From the NCBI GenBank assembly GCA_001704065.1, contig LHBX01000008.1:1-64000 (forward strand): 64,000 nucleotides of DNA, in the 5' to 3' direction. Below are positions 43,878-53,233 of this stretch, piece after piece; position 1 is the stretch's first letter; each line of letters starts with the position of its first letter. The notes below the pieces were generated by a model, which was given only the letters and a program-made list of their open reading frames with translations, did not search any database and was not told the DNA's origin. This DNA comes from Pelagibacteraceae bacterium GOM-A1. Lineage in GTDB: Bacteria > Pseudomonadota > Alphaproteobacteria > Pelagibacterales > Pelagibacteraceae. Position numbers and translations under genes: made by a program.

Positions 43878-44307
43878 AGTTTTATCAGTATTTTATCTAT
43901 ACACTGCATACAATATTCAAGTATTTGCATTTGATGAGAATGCACCATTCAATGCTAGGACTTTCCCAATATATTTAGGTTGGGCAGGAATAATTTTATC
44001 GAGTTTAAAAATAATTTTACCTGAAAAAGTTACTGCAGAGGTAAATCATAAATACTTAGATTACAAAAGTATAATTTATCTAATAATTATCTCACTAATA
44101 TATGCTGCTGTAATTTTAAAAATTGGATATTTTATATCAACTTCTTTATTTCTTTTTGCATCTTACTATTTCTTAGGTGAAAGAAGATGGGGACTGATGT
44201 TTATTTTATCTTTCCCATTTGTTGCTGCATTTATGTATTTGTTACACGGTTTATTAAACATTTATCTTCGTGATCCGTTTTTAAAATACATTGGAGTTAT
44301 GGGATGA
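43837..44307 (+). CDS. tctB: Tripartite tricarboxylate transporter small membrane subunit
   Basis: Small four-helix membrane subunit of the TctCBA carrier, 156 residues. The GTG at 43837 is the only start that keeps the first helix (TKFISLLFLVLSVFYLYT); an ATG just upstream at 43827 is followed at once by a stop. FNARTFPIYLGWAGIIL and LGERRWGLMFILSFP are typical TctB. No Shine-Dalgarno sequence is visible and the start codon is inside a terminator stem. It overlaps tctA by four bases. Confidence 0.87.
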   Translation: MRISPTKFISLLFLVLSVFYLYTAYNIQVFAFDENAPFNARTFPIYLGWAGIILSSLKIILPEKVTAEVNHKYLDYKSIIYLIIISLIYAAVILKIGYFISTSLFLFASYYFLGERRWGLMFILSFPFVAAFMYLLHGLLNIYLRDPFLKYIGVMG

Positions 44308-45803
44308 TCGAAGGAATACTTATTGGATTATCAACAGCTTTATCATTAACGAATATTTTAATGGTAATGGTTGGTTGTTTTGCTGGAACAATAATTGGAA
44401 TGTTGCCAGGACTTGGACCAATGACAGCAATTGCATTAATGATACCAATTACTTATGGCTTTGATCCATCAACAGGTTTAATTTTGATGGCTGGTGTGTA
44501 CTATGGTGCAGTATTTGGAGGATCCACATCTTCTATTTTATTAAATGCACCTGGAATACCGGGAACTGTTGCTACCGCATTTGATGGTTATCCAATGGCA
44601 CAACAAGGAAAAGCTGGTAAAGCTTTAGCAATCGCTGCTTATAGTTCATTTGCTGGTGGAACAATTTCTGCAATATTTTTATTAGTAGCAGCTCCTAGTT
44701 TGTCAAAAGTAAGTTTAGCTTTTAGGTCACCTGACTATTTTGCACTAATGATTTTAGGTTTAACTGCAATTTCTGCATTCTCATCTAAAGGACAGTTTTT
44801 AAAAGCAATGATGATGGTAGTTTTAGGATTAATGTTAGCAACTGTAGGACAAGACTCGTTGTCAGATATCACAAGGTTCACATTTAATAATATGAATCTA
44901 ACTGATGGAATAAGCTTTGTATTAATCGTCATGGCTACATTTGCAATGAGTGAAGCTCTTACAATTATTTTTAGAGGAAAAGATCCAAATAGAGCTGCAA
45001 AACAAATTTCATTAACAGAACTAGGTTCAATTAAAGTAAATAAAGAAGAAACGATTAAAATGGCTAAAACAATACCTAGATCCTCAATACTTGGTTTCTT
45101 AATTGGTGTTTTACCTGGAGCAGGTGCAACAATTGCATCTTTTTTAGCTTATGGAATGGAAAGAAATTACGTAAACGAAGAAGAAAAACAAAAATTTGGA
45201 AAAGGTAGCGTTCATGGTTTGTCAGCACCTGAAACTGCAAATAATGCAGCTTGCTCTGGTTCTTTTGTACCATTGCTAACATTAGGAATTCCTGGAAGTG
45301 GAACAACTGCTGTAATGCTCGGAGCTCTTTTAGGATTTGGTATTCAGCCTGGACCAAGACTTTATCAGACAAACCCTGAAATTTTTTGGTCGGTTATTAT
45401 GTCAATGTATATTGGTATGGTTGTACTTTTAATTTTAAATTTGCCATTAATTCCCTATATCGCTAGAATTTTAGCGGTACCTAGAAATTACTTAATTCCT
45501 TTAATTTTATTTTTCTCAGTGACAGGAATTTATTTAATGTCGTTTAATAATTTTGATATTTTTTTAATGATAGGTATTGCAGTGGTTGCAACTTTTTTAA
45601 GGCTCTATGATTTTCCCATGCCACCTTTAATATTGGCTTTTGTACTCGGGGGACTAATGGAGGAAACATTGAGAAGATCACTATTAATAAGTGATGGTTC
45701 ACCTAATTTTTTATGGGATAGACCAATAACTCTAATAATATTATTGATCACAATCACAATTGTCGGGTGGCAAATATTTTCAACTTTTAGAAAAAAAAAT
45801 TAA
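44304..45803 (+). CDS. tctA: Tripartite tricarboxylate transporter large membrane subunit
   Basis: Large membrane subunit of the TctCBA carrier, 499 residues and about twelve helices. MLPGLGPMTAIALMIPITYG near residue 33 and AGVYYGAVFGGSTSSILLNAPG near residue 63 are the TctA signatures. The second half repeats with GVLPGAGATIASFLAYGMER and GIPGSGTTAVMLGALLGFG. It overlaps tctB by four bases and converges on the next gene with a four-base overlap. Confidence 0.95.
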   Translation: MIEGILIGLSTALSLTNILMVMVGCFAGTIIGMLPGLGPMTAIALMIPITYGFDPSTGLILMAGVYYGAVFGGSTSSILLNAPGIPGTVATAFDGYPMAQQGKAGKALAIAAYSSFAGGTISAIFLLVAAPSLSKVSLAFRSPDYFALMILGLTAISAFSSKGQFLKAMMMVVLGLMLATVGQDSLSDITRFTFNNMNLTDGISFVLIVMATFAMSEALTIIFRGKDPNRAAKQISLTELGSIKVNKEETIKMAKTIPRSSILGFLIGVLPGAGATIASFLAYGMERNYVNEEEKQKFGKGSVHGLSAPETANNAACSGSFVPLLTLGIPGSGTTAVMLGALLGFGIQPGPRLYQTNPEIFWSVIMSMYIGMVVLLILNLPLIPYIARILAVPRNYLIPLILFFSVTGIYLMSFNNFDIFLMIGIAVVATFLRLYDFPMPPLILAFVLGGLMEETLRRSLLISDGSPNFLWDRPITLIILLITITIVGWQIFSTFRKKN

Positions 45804-46216
45804 ATATAAATTTTATCAGCTAGACCGTAACAAAGAATCCCACTTAAAACTGTCAAAATTCCTGAGGCAATTACCCCTTCACTATTTGTTTTTTCATTAT
45901 GTCCAAGCTTATTGATATAAATTGTATATATCCCAATTAAAAAATATAAAACGTTTTGAGCAAAAATTAATGTAAAGAAACCCCATGTTCCTGCCAAACC
46001 ATCTGTTTTAATTAACATTATATATAGTGCTACTAAAAATGATGCAATAAACGGTGCTCCAAAAAATCTAACCATCACAGCTGCAGAGTGATCTATATTG
46101 TATTGATCTAGAAATGACTTTGTTGCAACAACTGTTCTGAAAGCATAAACGGCGTAAACAATAAAATGGACGATAAAAATACTTAAATAAATTATTCCAT
46201 TAAATTTATCTAGCAT
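45800..46216 (-). CDS. Unrecognised four-helix membrane protein
   Basis: Integral membrane protein of 138 residues with four hydrophobic segments (about residues 6-28, 48-67, 77-100, 116-134). It has few charged residues in the helices and a short polar loop KLGHNEKTNSEG before the last helix. I do not recognise the family. It lies nine bases after the glycosyltransferase gene on the same strand and its stop overlaps the tctA stop. Confidence 0.7.
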   Translation of the reverse strand: MLDKFNGIIYLSIFIVHFIVYAVYAFRTVVATKSFLDQYNIDHSAAVMVRFFGAPFIASFLVALYIMLIKTDGLAGTWGFFTLIFAQNVLYFLIGIYTIYINKLGHNEKTNSEGVIASGILTVLSGILCYGLADKIYI

Positions 46217-46225
46217 TTTTTAACT

Positions 46226-47308
46226 TTATAAGATTCTTTTATAGTTTTCAATTATCTTATCCCAAAGAAAATTATCGGAGTGTGTTTTGCACTCTTTTCC
46301 AAATTCAATATATTTATTTCCCTCAAATAAATTATCTATACTTGAATAAATTTCATCTAGACTGTTACCATCGCAAATTAACCCAGTTTTATTATGAACA
46401 ATTGCATCAGAAGCACCACCATCTTTACCACCTATAGATGGAATCCCATATTGTGCAGCCTCAATAAAAGAAATTCCAAAGCCTTCAACTGAGGTTTTGT
46501 GAATTATTGATGGCATTACAAAAATATTAGATTTTGCAATTAATGCATTTTTTAATTCATTAGATATATCACTTAAAAAATTTACATATTTATCAAGTTT
46601 TAATTCTATCACTAATTTTTTTAAATTTTCTTCTTCATCTCCGTATCCTATACAGGTGTAAGTAATATCTGGATATTTCTCTTTTAAATTCCTAATAGCC
46701 ATAATAACTTTTTCATGATTTTTTCTTTTGTCAAATCTAGAAACAGTAATTAGTCTTTGTTTTTTTCCTTTAAGCATTTCTTCTGCTTGTTTAAGGTCAT
46801 CTTTTGGAATTTCTTCAACGGGATCTATGCCTGGATTTATGACTATTAATCTTTTTTCTTCAACTCCAAGACTAACTGCTAAATTTTTTGTAAAGTTTGA
46901 GTTTGCCACCACATGGTCAACTTTATTTAAAACTTCTAAAACTTTTTTGTTTAATCTAGATCCTTTAGGGTGATTAATTTCTTTAGAATGAATTAGACAT
47001 ATTTTCTTTTTTTGGGATTTTATAAGTTCTAAACTTTTCCAGTGATCTGCAATGATACAATTCACATTTTTATTTTCATTTAAATATTCATTTATAAGCA
47101 AAGATTTTCTATATTTTCTTAATAATTTAACTCCACTAACTCTTTCAATTGTAAATGAAACTTTGTCATCAAATTTTTTATGATCTTCGTGATAATCGGC
47201 AAAAACTTTAACCATATCAATTTTTGATAAAGATCTTGCTAATCCCCACATCAGATTTTGCATACCACCAACTTCAGGAGGGAAAGTTCTAGTTATTATT
47301 AAATACAT
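46226..47308 (-). CDS. Glycosyltransferase family 4
   Basis: GT-B fold sugar transferase of 360 residues. The start MYLIITRTFPPEVGGMQNLMWG carries the nucleotide-sugar loop. VANSNFTKNLAVSLGV, TVSRFDKRKNHEKVI and the C-terminal EGFGISFIEAAQYGIPSIGGKDGG with the conserved E-x7-E are typical. Likely builds a surface polysaccharide or glycolipid. It overlaps the start of the redoxin gene stop by one base. Confidence 0.92.
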   Translation of the reverse strand: MYLIITRTFPPEVGGMQNLMWGLARSLSKIDMVKVFADYHEDHKKFDDKVSFTIERVSGVKLLRKYRKSLLINEYLNENKNVNCIIADHWKSLELIKSQKKKICLIHSKEINHPKGSRLNKKVLEVLNKVDHVVANSNFTKNLAVSLGVEEKRLIVINPGIDPVEEIPKDDLKQAEEMLKGKKQRLITVSRFDKRKNHEKVIMAIRNLKEKYPDITYTCIGYGDEEENLKKLVIELKLDKYVNFLSDISNELKNALIAKSNIFVMPSIIHKTSVEGFGISFIEAAQYGIPSIGGKDGGASDAIVHNKTGLICDGNSLDEIYSSIDNLFEGNKYIEFGKECKTHSDNFLWDKIIENYKRIL

Positions 47309-47862
47309 TAATTAGATGACCACTTTATACCACACCCCATACTTGGGAATTGTTCTTCGGGACCTTTACCTGTTTCTGAAACTTGTTTCATGGCAATAAA
47401 TAAATCACTGTCTCCTGATCTGACAGGTTTTAATTCTCTTAATTCTCTTATTCTTCCTCTATATTGAAGACCAAAATCTTTATCATAACCAAAAAAATCT
47501 GGAGTACATACAGCATCATATTTTTTTGCAATGTCTTGTGTTTCATCAATCAGGTAAGGAAAATTAAACTTATGTTTAATTGCAAACTCTATCATTTTTT
47601 CAAAAGAATCTTCTGGATAATTAATTGGATCATTAGAGCATATTGCGACTGAATTTATTCCTAAATCATTAAGTTTAGTACAATCCTCTATTATATCTCT
47701 AATAATTGCTTTTACATATGGACAATGATTACAAATAAACATTATCAACGTTCCATTTTCACCTTTGATATCATTTAATGATATTAATTTGTTCTCTGTA
47801 GATTTTAATTCAAAATTTTCTGCTTTTTTTCCAAAATCACATACTGGTGTTTTAATAGGCAT
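47308..47862 (-). CDS. Thioredoxin/peroxiredoxin-fold protein (AhpC/TSA-like)
   Basis: Cytoplasmic redoxin of 184 residues. GTLIMFICNHCPYVKAIIRDI near residue 37 holds the NHCPYVK motif of a redoxin subfamily whose members have one cysteine where thioredoxins have CxxC. CTPDFFGYDKDF near residue 120 is the cis-proline region. Its partner is unknown. It diverges from the gamma carbonic anhydrase gene by 20 bases. Confidence 0.85.
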   Translation of the reverse strand: MPIKTPVCDFGKKAENFELKSTENKLISLNDIKGENGTLIMFICNHCPYVKAIIRDIIEDCTKLNDLGINSVAICSNDPINYPEDSFEKMIEFAIKHKFNFPYLIDETQDIAKKYDAVCTPDFFGYDKDFGLQYRGRIRELRELKPVRSGDSDLFIAMKQVSETGKGPEEQFPSMGCGIKWSSN

Positions 47863-47882
47863 AATGTAATAATATATAAATT

Positions 47883-48395
47883 ATGTTTTACGATTTGGAA
47901 GATAAAAAACCAAAAAACTCTGGCGAAAATTGGGTGGCACCAAATGCAACTATAATTGGAGATGTCACATTAGAAACAAACTCCAGTGTTTGGTTTAATG
48001 CTGTAATTAGAGGTGATAATGAAAACATTCATGTTGGAGAAGGTTCAAATGTTCAAGATGGAAGCGTTTTACATACCGATCCAGGTTGCCCTTTAAGAAT
48101 TGGTAAAGACGTAACTATCGGTCATATAGTTATGCTACATGGATGTACAATTGGAGACAATAGTTTAATAGGTATTGGAGCTGTCATTTTAAATAATGCA
48201 AAAATAGGTAAAAACTGCATCATTGGTGCAAAAGCATTAATAACTGAAAACAAAGAAATTCCAGATAACTCATTAGTAGTTGGAGCACCAGGAAGAGTGG
48301 TAAGAAAACTTACTGATGATGAGATAGGTAAAATTACTGAGAACGCAAAACATTACCAAGATAACTGGAAAAGATACGTAAAAACAGTTTTTTAA
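47883..48395 (+). CDS. Gamma carbonic anhydrase family protein
   Basis: Left-handed beta-helix protein of 170 residues with hexapeptide repeats from about residue 15 to 135. Metal ligands fit VLHTDPGCPL, TIGHIVMLHGCTIGD with three histidines near residues 65, 83 and 88. It may hydrate CO2 or act on CoA/acyl ligands; many bacterial members have undetermined activity. One base separates it from the DUF1330 gene. Confidence 0.9.
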   Translation: MFYDLEDKKPKNSGENWVAPNATIIGDVTLETNSSVWFNAVIRGDNENIHVGEGSNVQDGSVLHTDPGCPLRIGKDVTIGHIVMLHGCTIGDNSLIGIGAVILNNAKIGKNCIIGAKALITENKEIPDNSLVVGAPGRVVRKLTDDEIGKITENAKHYQDNWKRYVKTVF

Positions 48396-48396
48396 T

Positions 48397-48687
48397 ATGC
48401 CAGCAGGGTATGTAATTGCGCAATTAAGAGTAACTAATCCAGAAAATTATAAAGAGTACATTGAAAAAGTTAATCCAATTGTAAAAAAATTTGATGGAGA
48501 ATTTTTAGTTAGAAATGGTGAATATCAAATATTTGATGGTGAAACTAAATTTCCAAGAATAATAGTTTTAAAATTTCCAAGTTATGAGAGGGCGCTAGAG
48601 TGGTATAATTCGGAAGAATATAAACCTATAAAACAGATTAGACTCGATAATTCTGAAGGGACAAATATAATAATTAGAGGATTATGA
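48397..48687 (+). CDS. DUF1330 family protein
   Basis: Ferredoxin-like alpha/beta-barrel dimeric protein of 96 residues. GYVIAQLRVTNPENYKEYIEK at the start and VLKFPSYERALEWYNSEEYKPI near residue 58 are the DUF1330 pattern. Function unknown. It lies between the carbonic anhydrase and the secreted protein gene, overlapping the latter by four bases. Confidence 0.88.
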   Translation: MPAGYVIAQLRVTNPENYKEYIEKVNPIVKKFDGEFLVRNGEYQIFDGETKFPRIIVLKFPSYERALEWYNSEEYKPIKQIRLDNSEGTNIIIRGL

Positions 48688-49550
48688 AAAAAATATTATT
48701 AGCATTATTAATTACATTATTTAGTTCATCAATATTCGCATCAGATGAAAAACCAGGTAGATTTTTTGAAGACCAACCAGATGTAACTGATGATTATCAA
48801 ATTCATTTTATTTATTTTCTTGCAAAAAAAACAAAAGATAATGAAAGAGACATAAATGGCTGGATAGAAAAAGAAGTCAAAAAAATAGATGATTTATTTT
48901 TTAAAATGACTGGCAATAAGCAAAGATTAAAATTTGATTATAGACAAGATGGCAAACTAGATATCTCATTTGTAAGAATGGATCGTAAAGCTAAAAAAGG
49001 TGGATGGAATGTTAATTATCCAGATTATTACTTGCAAAAACAGGGATTTAATAATCCAAAAAAATTATATTTTTCATTCACAGATGCGTCAAGTGGAGAT
49101 GGAGGTCAAATGGGACCTCATCATGGATACTTGTTTATAAAAAGAGCATCAGGTCAAATTACTAAAATTTCAATTCATGAGTTACTTCATGGCAATGGTT
49201 TTGCTATGCCTTGTACCAAAGGAGTTAAAAATGGATCACATTTAACCACTGGTATTCTTAGTCAAAATCTTTCAAAAAAATTTGGAAAAGGAGTTTACGA
49301 TCACAATGATCCAACTTGTCCAGACTTAAAAGATTCAGTTTATTTAACTCCAACCTCAGATAATCCATTTGATCCACTACAAATTGCTTGCGCTTTAGGT
49401 CAAAAGAAAAGAGGTAATCCTCCTGGAAATTATCAAATTCCAGCAAGATATACTCATAAAAAATTACTTAAAGGACGAAAAAATGAATGGTGTACTTATA
49501 AGTTAACTGAGTATGCCAAAGAAGATTGGTTTAAAAAATGGAAAGAATAA
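48684..49550 (+). CDS. Secreted protein with metallopeptidase-like HExxH motif
   Basis: Exported protein of 288 residues with a signal peptide (about residues 1-19, MKKILLALLITLF, ending near IFA). HELLHGNGFAM near residue 167 matches HExxHxxGF and is the kind of zinc site found in metzincins, though the third histidine is replaced. Four cysteines (MPCTKG, PTCPDL, IACALG, EWCTYK) could make two disulfides. The family is not recognised; a periplasmic or extracellular peptidase is a reasonable hypothesis. Confidence 0.7.
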   Translation: MKKILLALLITLFSSSIFASDEKPGRFFEDQPDVTDDYQIHFIYFLAKKTKDNERDINGWIEKEVKKIDDLFFKMTGNKQRLKFDYRQDGKLDISFVRMDRKAKKGGWNVNYPDYYLQKQGFNNPKKLYFSFTDASSGDGGQMGPHHGYLFIKRASGQITKISIHELLHGNGFAMPCTKGVKNGSHLTTGILSQNLSKKFGKGVYDHNDPTCPDLKDSVYLTPTSDNPFDPLQIACALGQKKRGNPPGNYQIPARYTHKKLLKGRKNEWCTYKLTEYAKEDWFKKWKE

Positions 49551-49564
49551 TCTTGTAAAATTTA

Positions 49565-49963
49565 TTATTTATCACTTAGTTTTAAAATTTTACAAGATAG
49601 TTTTAATTTAGGAAATCTTTTGTTTAAAATGGCTTTAATTTTTTCAAACGAGTCTTTATGAATTTTCTTTTCTATAAGCGAACTAAATTCTTTTTTTCCA
49701 TTTACTATTTTTGCTGCACCACAATCTTCGTGATTAATAACTATTAATTTATTAATATTATGCAACTTTATCGAAGTTGATAAATTATCCAAAAAGGTTG
49801 AGTGCCATTTTTTAAATTTTTTAGAAGTTACACCAATGGCTGCTCCAGCAATAGTAAATGAGCTATACTTTCCAGTTAATTTCTTTTTTTTTAAATAATT
49901 AAAAACTTTTGGCTGAAACCTTGGATCCATACATGACAAAACCATAGCTTCATATTTTTTCAT
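49565..49963 (-). CDS. Small beta-carbonic-anhydrase-like protein
   Basis: Cytoplasmic protein of 132 residues. I choose the ATG at 49963, which overlaps the upstream stop by one base (TAATG), over an earlier start at 49978. Zinc-ligand motifs are CMDPRF near residue 11 (C-x-D-x-R) and NHEDCGAAK near residue 76 (H-x2-C). The protein is shorter than usual beta enzymes (about 200 residues), so it is a compact member or one with altered activity. Confidence 0.78.
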   Translation of the reverse strand: MKKYEAMVLSCMDPRFQPKVFNYLKKKKLTGKYSSFTIAGAAIGVTSKKFKKWHSTFLDNLSTSIKLHNINKLIVINHEDCGAAKIVNGKKEFSSLIEKKIHKDSFEKIKAILNKRFPKLKLSCKILKLSDK

Positions 49964-50568
49964 TATGGTACCAACCAAGTATCTTTACTATTATTAATGT
50001 CAAATCTAGCTCTTCGATGACCTTTTGCAGCTAAATATAACCACTCAATAGATTTAATTTTACACTGTATAACAGTAAAGTTTTTATATCCTTCTTCGCT
50101 TTGTTCTTTTGTATAATCAAAATTATCTAATTCAGTTTTTAAACCAGATGTTGGAAAATCAGACTCTGTACCTGGTCCATTATCTACCAAGTAACATTTA
50201 CGACTTATATGTTGGGTTTTTTCCCAAGATTGTTTTGTTATATCATTATTGTGATTGATAATTGCTTCAACTTTTAATCTAACCTGTATTTTTTCATCTT
50301 TATCATAAAATAACATCGATGAATTCGGGTTTTTTTCTAATATTTTAATTTTATCAGATCTAATATCACTGTGGAATTGAACTAAATTTTTTTGTTCATC
50401 TGATTTTCTAAGAACGACAATTCTACTTTCAATATTGTCTTCACTCCCACATGAAAATACAGGTATTCTAAAAGGAGACGATCTATTAGTAACCGCATCA
50501 GTTAGCATTAACCAAATTTTCTTCTTTATTTCGGAAAAATCCTCGTAGTAGGGAACAGTGGTAGACAC
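49963..50568 (-). CDS. Pyridoxamine 5'-phosphate oxidase-like FMN protein
   Basis: FMN-binding split-barrel protein of 201 residues. SRIVVLRKSDEQKNLVQFHSD near residue 48 and KNPNSSMLFYDKDEKIQVRLK are the fold-typical strands, and EWLYLAAKGHRRARFD near the C-terminus matches the PNPOx dimerisation tail. True PdxH has a distinct C-terminal RL-P motif which is not seen, so the substrate is open. One base overlaps the small carbonic anhydrase; two bases separate it from the dehydrogenase gene. Confidence 0.82.
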   Translation of the reverse strand: MSTTVPYYEDFSEIKKKIWLMLTDAVTNRSSPFRIPVFSCGSEDNIESRIVVLRKSDEQKNLVQFHSDIRSDKIKILEKNPNSSMLFYDKDEKIQVRLKVEAIINHNNDITKQSWEKTQHISRKCYLVDNGPGTESDFPTSGLKTELDNFDYTKEQSEEGYKNFTVIQCKIKSIEWLYLAAKGHRRARFDINNSKDTWLVP

Positions 50569-50570
50569 AA

Positions 50571-51446
50571 TTATTTTTTCTTTTTTAATCTAGCTATTAA
50601 ACTTGAGCTATCCCAACGATTTCCACCCATTTTTTGAACTTCAGCATAATAACCATCAACAATTTCAGTTACTGGTACAGGCGAACCATTTCTTTTTGCT
50701 TCATCAATACAAATTTTTAAATCTTTTCTCATCCAATCTACAGCAAATCCGTAATCAAATTTATCAGCTACCATAGTTTTATATCTATTTTCCATTTGCC
50801 ATGACTGAGCTGCGCCTTTGGAAATAGTTTCCATAACTTTATCCATATTTAAACCTGCATTAATTCCAAAATTTACTGCTTCTGATAATCCTTGAACTAA
50901 TCCTCCTATACACATTTGATTAACCATTTTAGTTAGTTGTCCACTGCCTGATGGTCCAATCAAAGTTACTTTTTTACTATAACAATCAATTATTGGCTCC
51001 GCTTTTTTAAAATCAATATCATCCCCACCAACCATGACAGTTAATATTCCACCTTCTGCACCTGATTGTCCTCCAGATATAGGAGCATCTAAAAAACCAA
51101 ATCTTTTATCTTTTGCAGCCTTATAAAGTTCTCTAGAAATTTCAGCAGACACTGTTGAATTATCTATATATACACATCCTTCTTTAGCATTATGAAATAA
51201 CCCATTATCACCTAAAGAGACTTGTCTTAGGTCATCATCATTTCCAACACATGTAAAAATAAAATCAGCATCTTTAGCAGCTTCAGATGGTGTATCAGCC
51301 ATATTACCTTTGTATTCACCAATCCACTTTTCTGCTTTTGATTTTGTTCTGTTAAAAACAGTTACATTATGTCCTGCTTTTGATATATATCCTGCCATTG
51401 GATAACCCATTACACCAAGACCTATGAAAGCAACTTTAGAAGTCAT
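50571..51446 (-). CDS. 3-hydroxyisobutyrate/2-hydroxy-3-oxopropionate dehydrogenase family
   Basis: NAD(P)-dependent beta-hydroxyacid dehydrogenase of 291 residues. VAFIGLGVMGYPMAGYISKAGH is the nucleotide-binding start. FLDAPISGGQSGAEGG near residue 117 and the catalytic lysine in GQLTKMVNQMCIGG near residue 170 are present. The family covers hydroxyisobutyrate, tartronate semialdehyde and related substrates; the choice is not possible here. It diverges from the MFS gene with only eight bases between start codons. Confidence 0.9.
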   Translation of the reverse strand: MTSKVAFIGLGVMGYPMAGYISKAGHNVTVFNRTKSKAEKWIGEYKGNMADTPSEAAKDADFIFTCVGNDDDLRQVSLGDNGLFHNAKEGCVYIDNSTVSAEISRELYKAAKDKRFGFLDAPISGGQSGAEGGILTVMVGGDDIDFKKAEPIIDCYSKKVTLIGPSGSGQLTKMVNQMCIGGLVQGLSEAVNFGINAGLNMDKVMETISKGAAQSWQMENRYKTMVADKFDYGFAVDWMRKDLKICIDEAKRNGSPVPVTEIVDGYYAEVQKMGGNRWDSSSLIARLKKKK

Positions 51447-51454
51447 ATTTTTTT

Positions 51455-52663
51455 ATGTTTAAAAATTTAAGTTTAAAAGTAATTGTATTTGGATTTATAT
51501 TTACATTTTTTTCAAGCTTTGGACAGAGTTTTTTTCTTGGAATATTCAATACAAGTATTAGAGAGACACTCTCGATAACTCATGGACAATTTGGCTCAAT
51601 ATATGCATCAGCAACATTATGCAGTAGTTTACTACTTATTTGGGTTGGAAAGAAAATTGATGATATAAATATTTTCCGATTTGCAATCTATGTAACATTA
51701 CTTTTATCATTTTCTTGTTTTTTCTTTTCAAAAATTTCATCTATAGTTTTTTTATTCATCGCAATTTTCTTAATGAGGTTTTCAGGACAAGGAATGATGT
51801 CTCATACTGCAACAACAACAGTTTCAAGATATTTTACAAAATCTAGGGGTAGGGCATTAAGTATTTGCTGGTTTGGTTTATCTAGTGCTGAATTTATTTT
51901 ACCTGTTTTAATGGTATTTTTGTTGTCATTAACAACTTGGCAAAATATTTGGACTATAATTTCTGTATTAATTTTAATATTTCTACCAATTGCATCATTC
52001 TTCTTAGTTCGAACAGTTAAACTTGATACGAGAGAAAGCACTGAAGGAGAAGAATTTAAAGAGGAAAATATTAAGCAATGGAAAAGAATTGAAGTAATAA
52101 AAGATTATAAATTTTATATAGTAAGCATGAATATGCTGGCCATGCCTTGGATTGCAACTGGTGTATTTGTTTATCAGTCATTTATTACTGAATCTAAAAA
52201 CTGGGGACCATTTGTAATTGCTCAGTCTTTTATGTCTTATTCAGTATTTTCAGTAATTACACTTTTAATATCTGGTTTTTTAATTGATAAATTCACAAGT
52301 CGAAAACTTTTAATTTTTATGAATATTCCTTTATTTCTGTCGACTTTTGTAATTATTTATTTTGATGCACAATTTACTGCATTTATATTTTTAGGTTTAA
52401 TTGGAATATCAAATGGTTTGGCAAACGTTTTGGGATCTTCTACTTGGGCTGAGGTTTATGGTGTAAAGCATATTGGATCTATCAAAGCTTTGACCACTGC
52501 ACTTATGGTTTTTTCAACAGCTTTCGGAACCGCTCTTTTTGGTATTTTAATTGATATCGGATTTTCAATTGAGAAAATTGCTATAATATCTGCACTTTAT
52601 ATAGTTATTTCTTTTATTCTTCTTTTTTTAGTTAGAAAAAAATTAAATCCAATTCTAGTGTAA
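51455..52663 (+). CDS. MFS transporter
   Basis: Twelve-helix carrier of 402 residues. WVGKKIDDINIFRFAI after helix 2 and SGFLIDKFTSRKLLIFMN in the second half are the paired MFS loops. No substrate signature is recognisable. Its start is eight bases from the divergent dehydrogenase start, which may hint at a shared substrate. Confidence 0.85.
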   Translation: MFKNLSLKVIVFGFIFTFFSSFGQSFFLGIFNTSIRETLSITHGQFGSIYASATLCSSLLLIWVGKKIDDINIFRFAIYVTLLLSFSCFFFSKISSIVFLFIAIFLMRFSGQGMMSHTATTTVSRYFTKSRGRALSICWFGLSSAEFILPVLMVFLLSLTTWQNIWTIISVLILIFLPIASFFLVRTVKLDTRESTEGEEFKEENIKQWKRIEVIKDYKFYIVSMNMLAMPWIATGVFVYQSFITESKNWGPFVIAQSFMSYSVFSVITLLISGFLIDKFTSRKLLIFMNIPLFLSTFVIIYFDAQFTAFIFLGLIGISNGLANVLGSSTWAEVYGVKHIGSIKALTTALMVFSTAFGTALFGILIDIGFSIEKIAIISALYIVISFILLFLVRKKLNPILV

Positions 52664-52705
52664 AAATACTTGATTTTGTTGATCTTGGAGTATATTTAAT
52701 CGCCC

Positions 52706-53233
52706 ATGGCAAGAGTTACCGTTGAAGATTGTATAGACAAAGTAGATAGCCCTTATGAATTAGTTTTGGTTGCTAAAGAAAGAGCTACTCAACTGAATTC
52801 AGGAATTGAACCCACATTAGATAGAGACAATGACAAGCACACAGTTATTGCTTTGAGAGAAATAGCTGAAGAAACAATTAAAGTTCCAGATTTAACTGAA
52901 GCTGCAGTTTATAAACTTAGAAAACATGTAGAACAGATTGATGATACTGCTGAAGAAGATGAAGATATTGGTGATGATTTTGAGAATCAATATAAAGGTG
53001 AAATCTCAAAAAGTGGTGTGCCAATTCTTCCTTCTAAAAGAGCTAGAAAAATTCCTGAAAAAATTCAGGTTTCAAAAGAAGATCTTGCTGAATTATCACC
53101 ATCAGCTCAACCTGATGTTAATGTAGAAGCTACAAGTGAGGCAGAAGAAAATGATGACGTTTCACTAGATCAAGTTTCAGAAGCAGAAGATCAAGTTTCA
53201 GATAACGTAAGCGAAGAAGAAAATAATTCTTAA
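52706..53233 (+). CDS. rpoZ: RNA polymerase omega subunit with long acidic tail
   Basis: Omega subunit that helps fold and assemble RNA polymerase. [27 protein letters not shown] and the downstream [15 protein letters not shown] are the conserved core (residues 1-60). The protein runs to 175 residues, whereas omega is usually 70-130. The extra C-terminal part is acidic and low in complexity, rich in Glu, Asp and Ser ([15 protein letters not shown]), with a short basic patch [11 protein letters not shown] near residue 112. It is followed directly by the convergent CoA transferase gene. Confidence 0.93.
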   Translation: MARVTVEDCIDKVDSPYELVLVAKERATQLNSGIEPTLDRDNDKHTVIALREIAEETIKVPDLTEAAVYKLRKHVEQIDDTAEEDEDIGDDFENQYKGEISKSGVPILPSKRARKIPEKIQVSKEDLAELSPSAQPDVNVEATSEAEENDDVSLDQVSEAEDQVSDNVSEEENNS

